DNA from: JAJAZB01 sp965249815
GTDB taxonomy: Bacteria > Bacteroidota > Bacteroidia > Cytophagales > Spirosomataceae
Length of the DNA: 64,000 nucleotides
Direction of reading: 5' to 3'
Assembly (NCBI GenBank): GCA_965249815.1
Contig: CBDFMV010000003.1
Location: 1-64,000 of the forward strand
The notes beneath the pieces were generated by a model. The model ran no database searches, was not told the DNA's origin, and was given only the letters and a program-made list of their open reading frames with translations. The translations under genes were made by a program, and so were the position numbers. Shown one piece after another: positions 26,683 through 35,333 of the stretch; position 1 is the first letter of the stretch; each line of letters opens with the position of its first letter.

Positions 26683-27429
26683 GGTAGCGGTCTAAATCAG
26701 GGTGAAGCATTGTAAGCATTTAGGAAAACGACGACCCGATCGCGCAAGCCTTGCTTGGTTTTGGCGAAGGCCAGCGTCCTACGCACCAGGGGTGCCACCC
26801 GCTGGCGAAGGGTGTTGTTTAACCGCTCGACGTGATTGGTAGGCTTGCCTTTCGAGCAGTGAGGTTGGTGCGGCACGGCACAACGCTTCGGTATGCTTGG
26901 TGGCGGTCAGTGTGGAAGACCGCTTGTCGGCGCACCGGTACGGGCAAGCGCTTCCACTGACGTCGGGCAGCCGTACTGCTGCGGTCACCCAGGTAGTAGG
27001 CCAAGACCTTACGGCTGTGGCGGCACAGGGCTACCCAGAGCCAGATTTGGTAGTTTTGTGTCGAATGAAAGTAGTCATCTCGTCAATCTCCACGTCAGTT
27101 ACCGGTGGGGTCGGGGGCGGGATAAAGCGGTCCGCCGCCCGGCAGGCTTTTTTTAAGATTTTCGCCACGGTCATGCGACTCACTCCCGCTGCCCGGACGA
27201 TGGCTCGTTGGCTGAGGCACTCAGCGAGGAGTTTCTTGCCCTGAGCGTAGCGGACCTGGCGCTCAAGGGCAGCAGGTTGGAGGTAGCCGTAGTGGTTGCA
27301 GGCTCGGCAATGATATTTGGCCTTTCCCTAGGAGGAGCCGTTGCGCCGCAGGTCGCTGCTGCCGCACCGATGGCACGTTTGAGCAATCATGCCGCTAAGT
27401 TAATACTCACCCGTAGTTAGACCACTACC
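26683..27429 (-). mobile_element. Second IS1-family element (IS1-B) with 8-bp target duplication
   Basis: 747 bp with inverted ends GGTAGCGGTCTAA at the left and its near-complement TTAGACCACTACC at the right, flanked on both sides by TTGTCGTC (26675-26682 and 27430-27437), the 8-bp duplication typical of IS1. Deleting it with one repeat joins the zinc-finger region of the host IS1-A transposase in frame. Confidence 0.9.
26697..27390 (-). pseudogene. IS1-B transposase, broken
   Basis: It starts MIAQTCHRCGSSDLRRNGSS at 27390 with the IS1 zinc-finger pattern CxxC...CRAC. One TAG (27329-27331) follows GSS, then two frameshifts: the first near HKTTK / YQIWLWVALCRHSRK, the second near NLTARK / HCSKGKPTNHVERLNNTL. 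The DDE-type core (VTDVEIDEMTTFIRHK, VFHTDRHQAY) and the end (RVVVFLNAYNASP) are clear. The element therefore moved when intact and decayed later. Confidence 0.85.
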
Positions 27430-27480
27430 TTGTCGTCCACTGCCTTTGCGTCCGTTCTTGACGACTTTCGCAGACTGGCA

Positions 27481-27609
27481 ATGTGGATACAGAAGCTGAA
27501 TTTGGATGGTCACGCTCCCAAATTAGCTCCCCACATTGCCTTTCCTGCTTTTGACCCTCATACATTCGAGAACACTACCAAAATTCTTGAGCACCTTCTT
27601 TCAGCATAA
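27481..27609 (+). other. Short open frame at the edge of the IS nest
   Basis: 43 codons starting MWIQKLNLDGHAPKLAPHIAF and ending TKILEHLLSA. It might be the 3' remnant of a gene broken by the insertion of IS1-A, since the sequence looks protein-like, but no upstream part was found beyond the left side of the nest. The first 30 bp overlap the IS1-A coding strand. Confidence 0.3.
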
Positions 27610-27719
27610 AATTTTCCGAATTACTGATCTAACGGTTAAATCTGAAGCATCGGAATCTCTTTCCTTTGTTAAATGGAACCAAAAGTTGTTTAGTATTTGA
27701 TATTTTATAACTCGATTTT

Positions 27720-28460
27720 ATGTTACCCTGCCAACCTACCCCCCACCCGCGGCACCTCCCTCTGAAGCGCCGCATCTACGATTATATCGGCCATCACTGG
27801 GCAGATTGGCTTCCTTTCTTACCCTCCTACCAAGCTTTTAACCACCGCCTCAGTCACCTGACCCTGGCCTTTCAAACCCTGATTGGGCAGTACCTGTCCC
27901 AGACCGACCAGCTCGCCCAGAATGTGTTGTGGCTGGGCGATCGGCTGTCTACTATGCTTAGCTACGGCCCGATTAGCCCCGGTGCCTGCGTGGCATACAA
28001 CCAAGCGAATCTGAACTACCGCGCCGCCAAAAGCCAGTACTCCCACAGCGTAAAACTGCACGTCTTGGCCCGCCGACGCCCGGGACTGTTGCCTGTGCCG
28101 GAGTGGTTGTTTCTGACGCCCGCTTCCTGCTACGACCTGACGGCGACACATAAGCGGTTGCCCCTGCAAGCAGTGATGTACTATACTGACAAGGCATACG
28201 CCGACCGGCCTCAACACCAGCAGGCCCAGGATTCGAAGTGGTTGACGCCCTTTAAAGCCGTCCGGGGCCAATACCCCGTCGTCAGAAAGACCCTGCGGTT
28301 CCGCTTCGTGTCGGCTATACGCCTGCCCATTAAGTCTTTTTCAAATGATTGATAGAGCAGACTAATTTGGCAAATACGGTTAAAGCCCGCTCGGAAATCG
28401 GCTCGAACCTGCATTTCTACGGCGAGTTAGCCGTCCAGTGCTTTTGCTCAATGCCAACCC
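27720..28460 (+). pseudogene. IS982-family transposase remnant
   Basis: A 210-codon frame with typical IS982 features (LPFLPSYQAFNHRLSHL, then SQYSHSVKLHVLARRRPGLLPVPEWLFLTPASCYDLTA, and YYTDKAYAD). After a frameshift near 28341 the expected C-terminus continues in another frame (IEQTNLANTVKARSEIGSNLHFYGELAV). The usual first Asp region (DSMP-like) appears changed. Neither terminal inverted repeat was found. It is probably a decayed element, separate from the four-way nest to its left. Confidence 0.75.
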
Positions 28461-28732
28461 TTGATTCTCATTATATAATCATTAAGAATCCATGGGATGG
28501 CTTTGATATTTACTCCAGTAATTCATTTTGGAATTTCGTCTGAATCCTTTCGATTCCTAAGTCCAAAACGTCACACACCATTCACCCGATTGAGATGCGC
28601 GACCCGCCAGTTCCATCCTTTCCTTCATGTCAAGCTGTCATCAGATAGCCAGATCGTGTTGCACTTACTAAAAACGAGTTTCGGATTTAATCATCAGTAA
28701 ATTTTCACGTTCCAAACTAACTCTTTTCCGCT

Positions 28733-31700
28733 ATGAAACCGCTGTATCGTTCTCTAAGAGACACAAAAGCCCTCCGTGCCACCAGTGCTGTGGCAATCGT
28801 GTTTATCTCATTCGGGTTGTCAAACCCGACAAGCTCGCTCAGAAGCTTATCAGGAAAGGCTTCTCTGGATAGGCCATATATTGATACATCGTTTCCACAG
28901 TCTTACGAATCGTCTTCTATCTCGAGCCACCAGAAGGCCTCCATCGATGTAAAACGACCTTCTACTGACCCAGTTATATTCTCTATAACAAGTAATAGAT
29001 CCCAGGTTACTGTGGGCGAGGAAATCGAATTATCCATTAAAGCTCGTTACCTTCACTTTTCCCCAACCAATGTATTTACTGTAGAGGGTTCAGATGGGTT
29101 CACCCTTCGAACTTTAATACCGAGTTATTTTGAAGTGACTGGGGGCACTTTTACAGATTATGTGCATGAACGATTAAGCTCTGCTAAGCCAGAAATTTTG
29201 TATACACTACGAGGATATTTTACAAACGCCCTGAGTGATGGTACTTTTAAACTCCTCCGCAGCAAATACGACGCAGATGCAACCAGCATTTTTACAGAAA
29301 AAGCAAAAATAAAAGTTAGACTACTGCAAGACGTCACCCCTCATAAAGCGCGTTTGTCAAGTCAACCAGTCTCCAGGCAACTTTTCTTAAATATAGGCAG
29401 AGGCACTGTTAATCGCCAAAGCGTGATAGATGCATCACAACATCCTTTTACTGCGTTGCTATTTTGGGAAGATTGGAAGGAGCTCAACCCATCACCAAAC
29501 TCATACAATTGGACAAATTTAAAATCGGCGTGTGATGAGGCTGTAGCTCGCGGACTAAAATTTGCAGTAACCATTTACCTTTGGCGTGAATATCAGGAAA
29601 ATGGCCCTCAATCAGATAGCTACTTAACGAATGTACCGGGTGCGCTCAATATAAATACTGACTTTATGCGTTGGCAAGATGGAAGCCTCGCATATTTTTA
29701 CGCAGTTGCAGGACATGGTACGGTAGTACCATCACCTTCCTCAGAGGCAAGTATGACCGCCGTAAGCACTTTCATGCAGGCTTTGGGTACTTTTTTGGCT
29801 CCATATGGCGATAATGTTCTCTACGTCAATTCTGTAATTGGTGAGAACGGCGAGTTAGCATATCCCTGGTTTGATGGCAAGTGGAGTGACTTTTCGGAAA
29901 TAGCGAAAGCCGGATTTCGAACTTGGCTAACCCAAAAATATTCTAACCTATCTGGAATTAATTCTGCCTGGGGTACCTCTTACACCTCTGTCAGTGATAT
30001 TCAGCCAACTCTTTATGGTGTAGTTGGAAATGATTATCCGGCTGTAAACACCGAAGAACGAAAAGACTGGATGCGTTACCGACAAATAAAATTAGCTTAT
30101 CTGGCTAGTAAATGTAATCAAGGTCTGAAAAATGGTGCGAATATTCCGTATCATCTGTTTTTGTCTGCCTTGGGCAGTTATCAGCATAACATTAGGTTTG
30201 GTGCCACAAACCTGCCTCTGTTAGGTTGCAACGCCGCAGGCGTATATTCGTCAGCAGGCGCAAATATTTCTCAAAATGGCAGCGAGAAACCCAGTGTACC
30301 TGATATCATAAAAGGAACTTTAGGGCCAAATACCATAGCTGAAATCGAATTCGATAATAACGATTTAAATTCAGACGGATCCAATTCTACTGTTCTGGAC
30401 GCTGCAGCCGATCTGCGTACCTGGGGAGCAAAATTTTTTGATAAGGGGGGAGAGTACATCCATATCACGCCATTGGGTGGCTGGGATCACTCCAAGACCG
30501 ATCCCCATTTACAATACCTTCGTGATACCTACTTCCAAGGAAGTTCTACACCTACAGCCAGAGCCCCTCTGGCAACAACAACGTACTCAATGACCAATAT
30601 GATCACTAATGATCAATTGGCCTACATCAACGCTTGGAATTCAGTAAACGGCAGTCAGCAGCAAGTAAATATTCGCTGCATCGACGATTTCGTCGGGGGC
30701 AACTGTAATTGTACGCCACCTACGGCACCTCAATTATCTTCCAGTAATAATAGCATCTGCTCTGGCAATTCGGCAACGCTAACTGCCAGTGGGTGTAACG
30801 GGACCGTAAATTGGTCAACTGGTCAAACAGGCACACAAATTACTGTAAATGCCGCCAATACTTATACCGCAACCTGTGTGGTAAACGGTTGTAGTAGTGC
30901 GGGTTCTTCCATTATGATCACAAATTGTTCAACCACTTGTGCCCTGACGAAAGTAAGGTTGTATCCACGTTCAGGCTTGGAAAGTCGCCTTAATGGAGCC
31001 AAAGTTCAAGGCTCCAACAACGGCCAGAATGGCCCCTGGACCGACGTACTCACCGTCAGCGGGGTCAGCACCAGCCAGTGGTACGAGTTTACTGCTAATA
31101 CTGCCTATTCTACCCTGCGTCTCTTGTCGCCCAATGACGGCTATTGCAACGTGGCTGAGGTGGAGTTCTATAACGGCACCACCAAGCTTCAAGGCACACC
31201 CTTTGGCGACGCAGGCGGACCGTGGGGTGGTAACCAGGACCGTACTTTTGACAAAGCTTTCGACGGCAACATCGCCACTTTTTACGATGCCAGTAATGCA
31301 AGCGGCGGCTTCACAGGGTTGGTACTGACTAATTGCAATACCGGTACATCTTTGACAGTTGCCAATCAAACCAATTTACAGAACACACCAAATGGAGGCG
31401 GTAATGGCAGTTTTGCGGTTAACTCAATCAATGTCAATTGGGCGATTGGTGGTATACCTACTTGGATTAATTTGAGTACAACAAGTGGTAGCAACGGCAC
31501 TACTATAGTCAACGTTACTTTTCAGGCAAATGCCGGCGCAACGCGTTCAACTACGCTTACTGTTAATGGCGGAGGATTCAGTCAACCTATAAGCCTTTCA
31601 CAGCAAGGTACCACTACCGGCTCCTGTGCCCTGACGAAAGTAAGGTTGTATCCACGTTCAGGCTTGGAAAGTCGCCTTAATGGAGCCAAAGTTCAAGGCT

Positions 31701-32449
31701 CCAACAACGGCCAGAATGGCCCCTGGACCGACGTACTCACCGTCAGCGGGGTCAGCACCAGCCAGTGGTACGAGTTTACTGCTAATACTGCCTATTCTAC
31801 CCTGCGTCTCTTGTCGCCCAATGACGGCTATTGCAACGTGGCTGAGGTGGAGTTCTATAACGGCACCACCAAGCTTCAAGGCACACCCTTTGGCGACGCA
31901 GGCGGACCGTGGGGTGGTAACCAGGACCGTACTTTTGACAAAGCTTTCGACGGCAACATCGCCACTTTTTACGATGCCAGTAATGCAAGCGGCGGCTTCA
32001 CAGGGTTGGTACTGACTAATTGCAATACCGGTACGATCCCTTGCGTAATTAACAAGGCGCGCTTACAATTTAGAGCCCCAGGGGAAGGAAATATGGAACG
32101 GCTGGTGGGAGCAAAGATTCAGGCTTCTAATGACCAGACCAATTGGATTGACTTGTATACGTTCACCAGCAGTGGTACGGGGTCTTGGCAGGAGTTCGAT
32201 TTCAGTAACAATACTCCTTATCAACACGTACGCTTCGTCGCTAGCCCTAATATCGGCTATGGTGAACTATATGAACTGGAGTTTTACAACGGTTCAACCC
32301 GTTTAATGGGTGCGGGTTTTGGCACATCTGGAGTATTTTCTTATAATGGCTACGAAGCAGCGTTGGATGGGAACACTAGCACACAGTGGCATGGTACGTT
32401 CCCAGGTAGTAATAACTACGCCGGTCTTCACTTGACCGGATGCCAATAG
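28733..32449 (+). CDS. Large secreted glycosidase-like protein with duplicated discoidin/BACON modules
   Basis: A 1,238-residue protein. It has a signal-like hydrophobic stretch (AVAIVFISFGLSNP), then a beta domain and TIM-barrel-like region homologous to the protein at 19418 (FTALLFWEDWKELNPSPNSYNW; SVIGENGELAYP; TIAEIEFDNNDLN; FFDKGGEYIHITPLGG). Then follow a Cys-containing Ig-like domain, a discoidin-like domain (CALTKVRLYPRSGLESRLNG...), a BACON-type domain (IPTWINLSTTSGSNGTTIVNV), an exact second copy of the discoidin-like domain, and a third divergent one (CVINKARLQFRAPGEGNM). The sequence is notably AT-richer than its paralogue. It probably binds and cleaves surface or environmental glycans. 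Confidence 0.75.
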   Translation: MKPLYRSLRDTKALRATSAVAIVFISFGLSNPTSSLRSLSGKASLDRPYIDTSFPQSYESSSISSHQKASIDVKRPSTDPVIFSITSNRSQVTVGEEIELSIKARYLHFSPTNVFTVEGSDGFTLRTLIPSYFEVTGGTFTDYVHERLSSAKPEILYTLRGYFTNALSDGTFKLLRSKYDADATSIFTEKAKIKVRLLQDVTPHKARLSSQPVSRQLFLNIGRGTVNRQSVIDASQHPFTALLFWEDWKELNPSPNSYNWTNLKSACDEAVARGLKFAVTIYLWREYQENGPQSDSYLTNVPGALNINTDFMRWQDGSLAYFYAVAGHGTVVPSPSSEASMTAVSTFMQALGTFLAPYGDNVLYVNSVIGENGELAYPWFDGKWSDFSEIAKAGFRTWLTQKYSNLSGINSAWGTSYTSVSDIQPTLYGVVGNDYPAVNTEERKDWMRYRQIKLAYLASKCNQGLKNGANIPYHLFLSALGSYQHNIRFGATNLPLLGCNAAGVYSSAGANISQNGSEKPSVPDIIKGTLGPNTIAEIEFDNNDLNSDGSNSTVLDAAADLRTWGAKFFDKGGEYIHITPLGGWDHSKTDPHLQYLRDTYFQGSSTPTARAPLATTTYSMTNMITNDQLAYINAWNSVNGSQQQVNIRCIDDFVGGNCNCTPPTAPQLSSSNNSICSGNSATLTASGCNGTVNWSTGQTGTQITVNAANTYTATCVVNGCSSAGSSIMITNCSTTCALTKVRLYPRSGLESRLNGAKVQGSNNGQNGPWTDVLTVSGVSTSQWYEFTANTAYSTLRLLSPNDGYCNVAEVEFYNGTTKLQGTPFGDAGGPWGGNQDRTFDKAFDGNIATFYDASNASGGFTGLVLTNCNTGTSLTVANQTNLQNTPNGGGNGSFAVNSINVNWAIGGIPTWINLSTTSGSNGTTIVNVTFQANAGATRSTTLTVNGGGFSQPISLSQQGTTTGSCALTKVRLYPRSGLESRLNGAKVQGSNNGQNGPWTDVLTVSGVSTSQWYEFTANTAYSTLRLLSPNDGYCNVAEVEFYNGTTKLQGTPFGDAGGPWGGNQDRTFDKAFDGNIATFYDASNASGGFTGLVLTNCNTGTIPCVINKARLQFRAPGEGNMERLVGAKIQASNDQTNWIDLYTFTSSGTGSWQEFDFSNNTPYQHVRFVASPNIGYGELYELEFYNGSTRLMGAGFGTSGVFSYNGYEAALDGNTSTQWHGTFPGSNNYAGLHLTGCQ
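30938..31347. repeat. 410-bp direct repeat, copy 1
   Basis: This segment recurs at 31625-32034, offset 687 bp (229 codons). The coding translation and the reverse-strand open frames are the same in both copies, so the DNA appears identical. The unit encodes the discoidin-like domain. Confidence 0.9.
31625..32034. repeat. 410-bp direct repeat, copy 2
   Basis: Second copy of 30938-31347. The two copies are separated by the BACON-type domain, and the offset keeps the reading frame. Confidence 0.9.
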
Positions 32450-32478
32450 GTTAACCGTTCTTCAAATAATTCTTTATT

Positions 32479-32527
32479 TACAAGACCAGGATGTGACCAA
32501 GCGATTTGGTCACATCCTGGTCTTGTA
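32479..32527. terminator. Bidirectional terminator between convergent genes
   Basis: 22-bp perfect arms (TACAAGACCAGGATGTGACCAA and its complement) with a 5-base loop, 30 bp after the large secreted protein gene and 19 bp before the stop of the AsmA-like gene. Confidence 0.85.
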
Positions 32528-32545
32528 TTTCAAGTCTTCCCCTAA

Positions 32546-35098
32546 TCAGTGCTCTTTGGCCTCTCGACTCGAATCCGCCGGGACCTCCTCCGGGCGTTCG
32601 CGTTTGCCCAGGCGGATTTTCACCCCGTCGCCATCGTCCACGGCGGTCAGAAACACGCTGGGCAAGGAGGTGGGGTCGCGGCGGGTGAGTTGATAGGTCG
32701 AATCGCGGCGGCGCAAATTGAGCAGCGGTACCTGGATGCGCAGGTTGGTGCGGTCGGCAAAACTGTACCGACCGCCCACGTACAGCGTCAGCGCCGACGA
32801 CTCGATTTCCATCTGATCAACCTCGACGTCTTCCCCGCGCAGCCGGAAGCGGTTGGCGATGGTGGCAAACCGGATGTGGTCAAAATTGCGGTTTTTCAGA
32901 ATAAATTTCTGGATGCGTTTCATCGGTTCAAAGCCCACCAGTTCCCCATTGCGCAGGCGCACGCGCAAATCGCCCCGCATGGTGGCGGGCATGAGGTCGT
33001 AGTCGCGGTCGAGGTCCGACTGAAACGTTCCCTCCGACGACCACCGGCCACTCAAATGCTGATCAGTCAGGGTGGTCTGGCCGAAATTGCCGAAGGCCCG
33101 AAACACTCCACCTACCTCGGCATTCTGGACGCTGCACCAGGCCCGCAACCGGCTCGGGTACTGGTCGAGGTAGTCGAGTTGCCCGCGCAACTGAAACGTT
33201 CCCCCGAAGGTATTCATATCCACCTGATTGATTTTCAGCACTTTGTTGGTTAGCACCAACTTACCGCGCAGGTTGTCGGCTCTGAATTTCTGAAAGCGAA
33301 ACCGTTTCACGTCCACCTGTAGCCGGGCCTCCAGCCGGTCCACCACCTCGTCGATGGTCAGCGCCAGCCGGTGCCGCCGCGCCAGTCGGCGACGGGGCGC
33401 GGCTTTTTCGTCTACGGCCTCGTAACGGGAGGTATTCAGTTCAAAATCGTCGGAGCGCAGGCGAGCCTCGGCGTACACGTTCTGGCGCGGAGCCAGCATA
33501 AACGGTCCCAGTTGACGAATCAGCCCGTCCACGTGGAGCGGACTGCCGTTGGCCGTAGCCTGAAAATCGTTGATCCACACGTCGTTTTCATTGAAATGCA
33601 CCGTGCCCCCGATGGCTTTCAGCCGTACCCGGCGGGGGAGGTATTCGAACCCGCCCCCTTCCACCCGGACGGTGCCCGCCATCTTTCCCCGCAGGCGACC
33701 GGTCTTGGGGTCGTACACCTGATTTAAATCGGCCCGAAACCGCAGGTCGGCGGTGGCATTTCCTTCAGTGAACTGGTAGGTCGGGGCGGTGATGTACTCG
33801 TTGAGTGCCTCCAGCGGCGTGTAGGCGTGCATCACCAGATTGCCCACGGGCCGCAACAGGTCGTACACCGTGAATTTTCCATTCAGCGGAACCACTTCCT
33901 CCCAGCGCCCGCGCACGTCGCCAAACACCACCCGCGAGTTGGCGTCCTGGTTGGGGCGTTTCGGGTCGGCGTGGTTGGTGAAGCTGCCGCGCGTACGCAG
34001 GTCGGTCAGTAACCCGAGGCGGGTTTGAAACCGGAACGTGTCGAGGTCGAAGGTCACGTCGACGGCGGGTGGCTGGCCCCGTCCGGTGCTGCCGCGCAGG
34101 TGCACGTCGAGGTCGCGCACGAGCGGAAAGGCGTTGAACTTGCCGAGGGTGCGTTGCAGGCGCGGCGTGACGAACGCCAGCCCGCGCCGCAGGGGCAGGT
34201 TGCGGGCCTGAAAACGCAGGTCGAGCGTAGGAGGCGTTTTTTCGGGAAAATCGAAATGCCCCGACACCCGCACCGTGTCCTGCTCGGTGCGCACCGTCGA
34301 GGGCGCGATGGTCAGACGTCGGGCGTCGGTGTCGTAGCGCACGAGCAGATCGAGCACCGTCGGGCGGTTGCCCAGGTACGGTCCCTGCGCGGCGCTGAAG
34401 GCCAGACCGGTGAAATTCACCCGCCCCGCCAGGTGGATATTGTGCGCCGGGCCGTCATCGTCGAGTTCCACGAACACGTCGCGGAAGGTGGCATCGTACC
34501 ATTTTCGTTTCGAGTAATCCCTAAAATTGACCCGCACGTTCTGGAGGCGCGCCCGGCCGAGGTAATTCAGGAAATCGGTCGGCAAGCCCCGGCCTTTTGG
34601 GCGGTTTCGGGTCGAGTCGGGCCGGGTCAGGTTCAGGTTGTTGCGCCCCCGCGCGTCGATAAAGGCCCGCAGCGTAGCGTCGGTCAGGGCAATGTTGCGC
34701 AGGCGCACGTCAGGAGTGAGCAACCCCCAGAAACCCACCCGCAAACGCAGTTCGCGGGCGGCAAGCAGCTCCACCCGGTGGCGGGGGTAGTCCACGTCGC
34801 GCAGGTGGACGTCGCGCAGGGTGAGCACCATGCCCGGCACCCAGCCGCCCGTCGGGTCGCGTTGCACGGCCACGTGGTAGCTGCCCACCGTCAGGGTGCC
34901 GTCGATCTGGCGGTCAAGGTACGCCCGGATTTGGTTGAAAATCGCGTCTTTGTACAGGTAGAGTACGGCCGTCACCAGCAGCATCACCCCCACGAATCCA
35001 CCCACGAGCCAGACCATGATTTTCAGGACTTTACGGAACAGGTTACTCCGATTTTGGGCGGCTGGTTCGGCAGGAAGCTGGTGAGGTTCGAGGTTCAT
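32546..35098 (-). CDS. AsmA-like / bridge-type envelope protein
   Basis: An 850-residue protein with one N-terminal membrane helix (VLKIMVWLVGGFVGVMLLVTAVLYLY) and a long, beta-rich periplasmic part. The repetitive strand pattern and the conserved C-terminal block (NRNFDHIRFATIANRFRLRGEDVEVDQMEIESSAL) fit the AsmA superfamily, whose larger members bridge the two membranes and move phospholipid. I started at the ATG 35098; 15 extra codons lie upstream. It ends close to a bidirectional terminator. The role in this organism is inferred only from the family. Confidence 0.8.
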   Translation of the reverse strand: MNLEPHQLPAEPAAQNRSNLFRKVLKIMVWLVGGFVGVMLLVTAVLYLYKDAIFNQIRAYLDRQIDGTLTVGSYHVAVQRDPTGGWVPGMVLTLRDVHLRDVDYPRHRVELLAARELRLRVGFWGLLTPDVRLRNIALTDATLRAFIDARGRNNLNLTRPDSTRNRPKGRGLPTDFLNYLGRARLQNVRVNFRDYSKRKWYDATFRDVFVELDDDGPAHNIHLAGRVNFTGLAFSAAQGPYLGNRPTVLDLLVRYDTDARRLTIAPSTVRTEQDTVRVSGHFDFPEKTPPTLDLRFQARNLPLRRGLAFVTPRLQRTLGKFNAFPLVRDLDVHLRGSTGRGQPPAVDVTFDLDTFRFQTRLGLLTDLRTRGSFTNHADPKRPNQDANSRVVFGDVRGRWEEVVPLNGKFTVYDLLRPVGNLVMHAYTPLEALNEYITAPTYQFTEGNATADLRFRADLNQVYDPKTGRLRGKMAGTVRVEGGGFEYLPRRVRLKAIGGTVHFNENDVWINDFQATANGSPLHVDGLIRQLGPFMLAPRQNVYAEARLRSDDFELNTSRYEAVDEKAAPRRRLARRHRLALTIDEVVDRLEARLQVDVKRFRFQKFRADNLRGKLVLTNKVLKINQVDMNTFGGTFQLRGQLDYLDQYPSRLRAWCSVQNAEVGGVFRAFGNFGQTTLTDQHLSGRWSSEGTFQSDLDRDYDLMPATMRGDLRVRLRNGELVGFEPMKRIQKFILKNRNFDHIRFATIANRFRLRGEDVEVDQMEIESSALTLYVGGRYSFADRTNLRIQVPLLNLRRRDSTYQLTRRDPTSLPSVFLTAVDDGDGVKIRLGKRERPEEVPADSSREAKEH

Positions 35099-35333
35099 GG
35101 AAAAAAGTACGAAAAGCGCAAAGCCCTTTATTTGAATTGGCATCAGCCGCCTGCCGACGCACGGAGTTCGACGGCGTTTTCATCCCCCACTTCGTGCCTT
35201 TCGCTTCGCCTTCCCGTTCGCAGGCCAGTTGTCAAAAAAGCCGTTCCACACCTCCCGTTTCAGCGTCCGGCGGAAAAACCGTAAACTTGTCGTTCCCCCA
35301 GTCAGGGACTATTCAACGAACTGTTTTTTTTGC

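Larger units (their letters stand above)
24138..27513 (-). mobile_element. IS1-family element remnant (IS1-A), split into three parts by other IS
   Basis: Three reverse-strand fragments rejoin into one IS1-type transposase. The N-part at 27430-27513 (VTIQIQLLYPHCQSAKVVKNG...) is cut by IS1-B. The middle at 26252-26674 (NYLCRTCGKQFQHE..., a zinc-finger plus HTH, then HYHQVLIDKVYTFVHSK) has two frameshifts and one TGA. The C-part at 24138-24264 (FTKAIERL...LYRRTTGFSKKV) lies beyond the IS481-like element. Removing IS1-B and one copy of its 8-bp repeat restores GRKGSGRQNYLCRTCG in frame. The outer ends were not found. Confidence 0.8.

Noticed and set aside
32546..35098. Idea that the large protein is a DUF748 or TamB protein
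   Set aside because: The strand pattern fits AsmA in general, but TamB usually is longer and lies next to a TamA barrel gene, which is not seen here.
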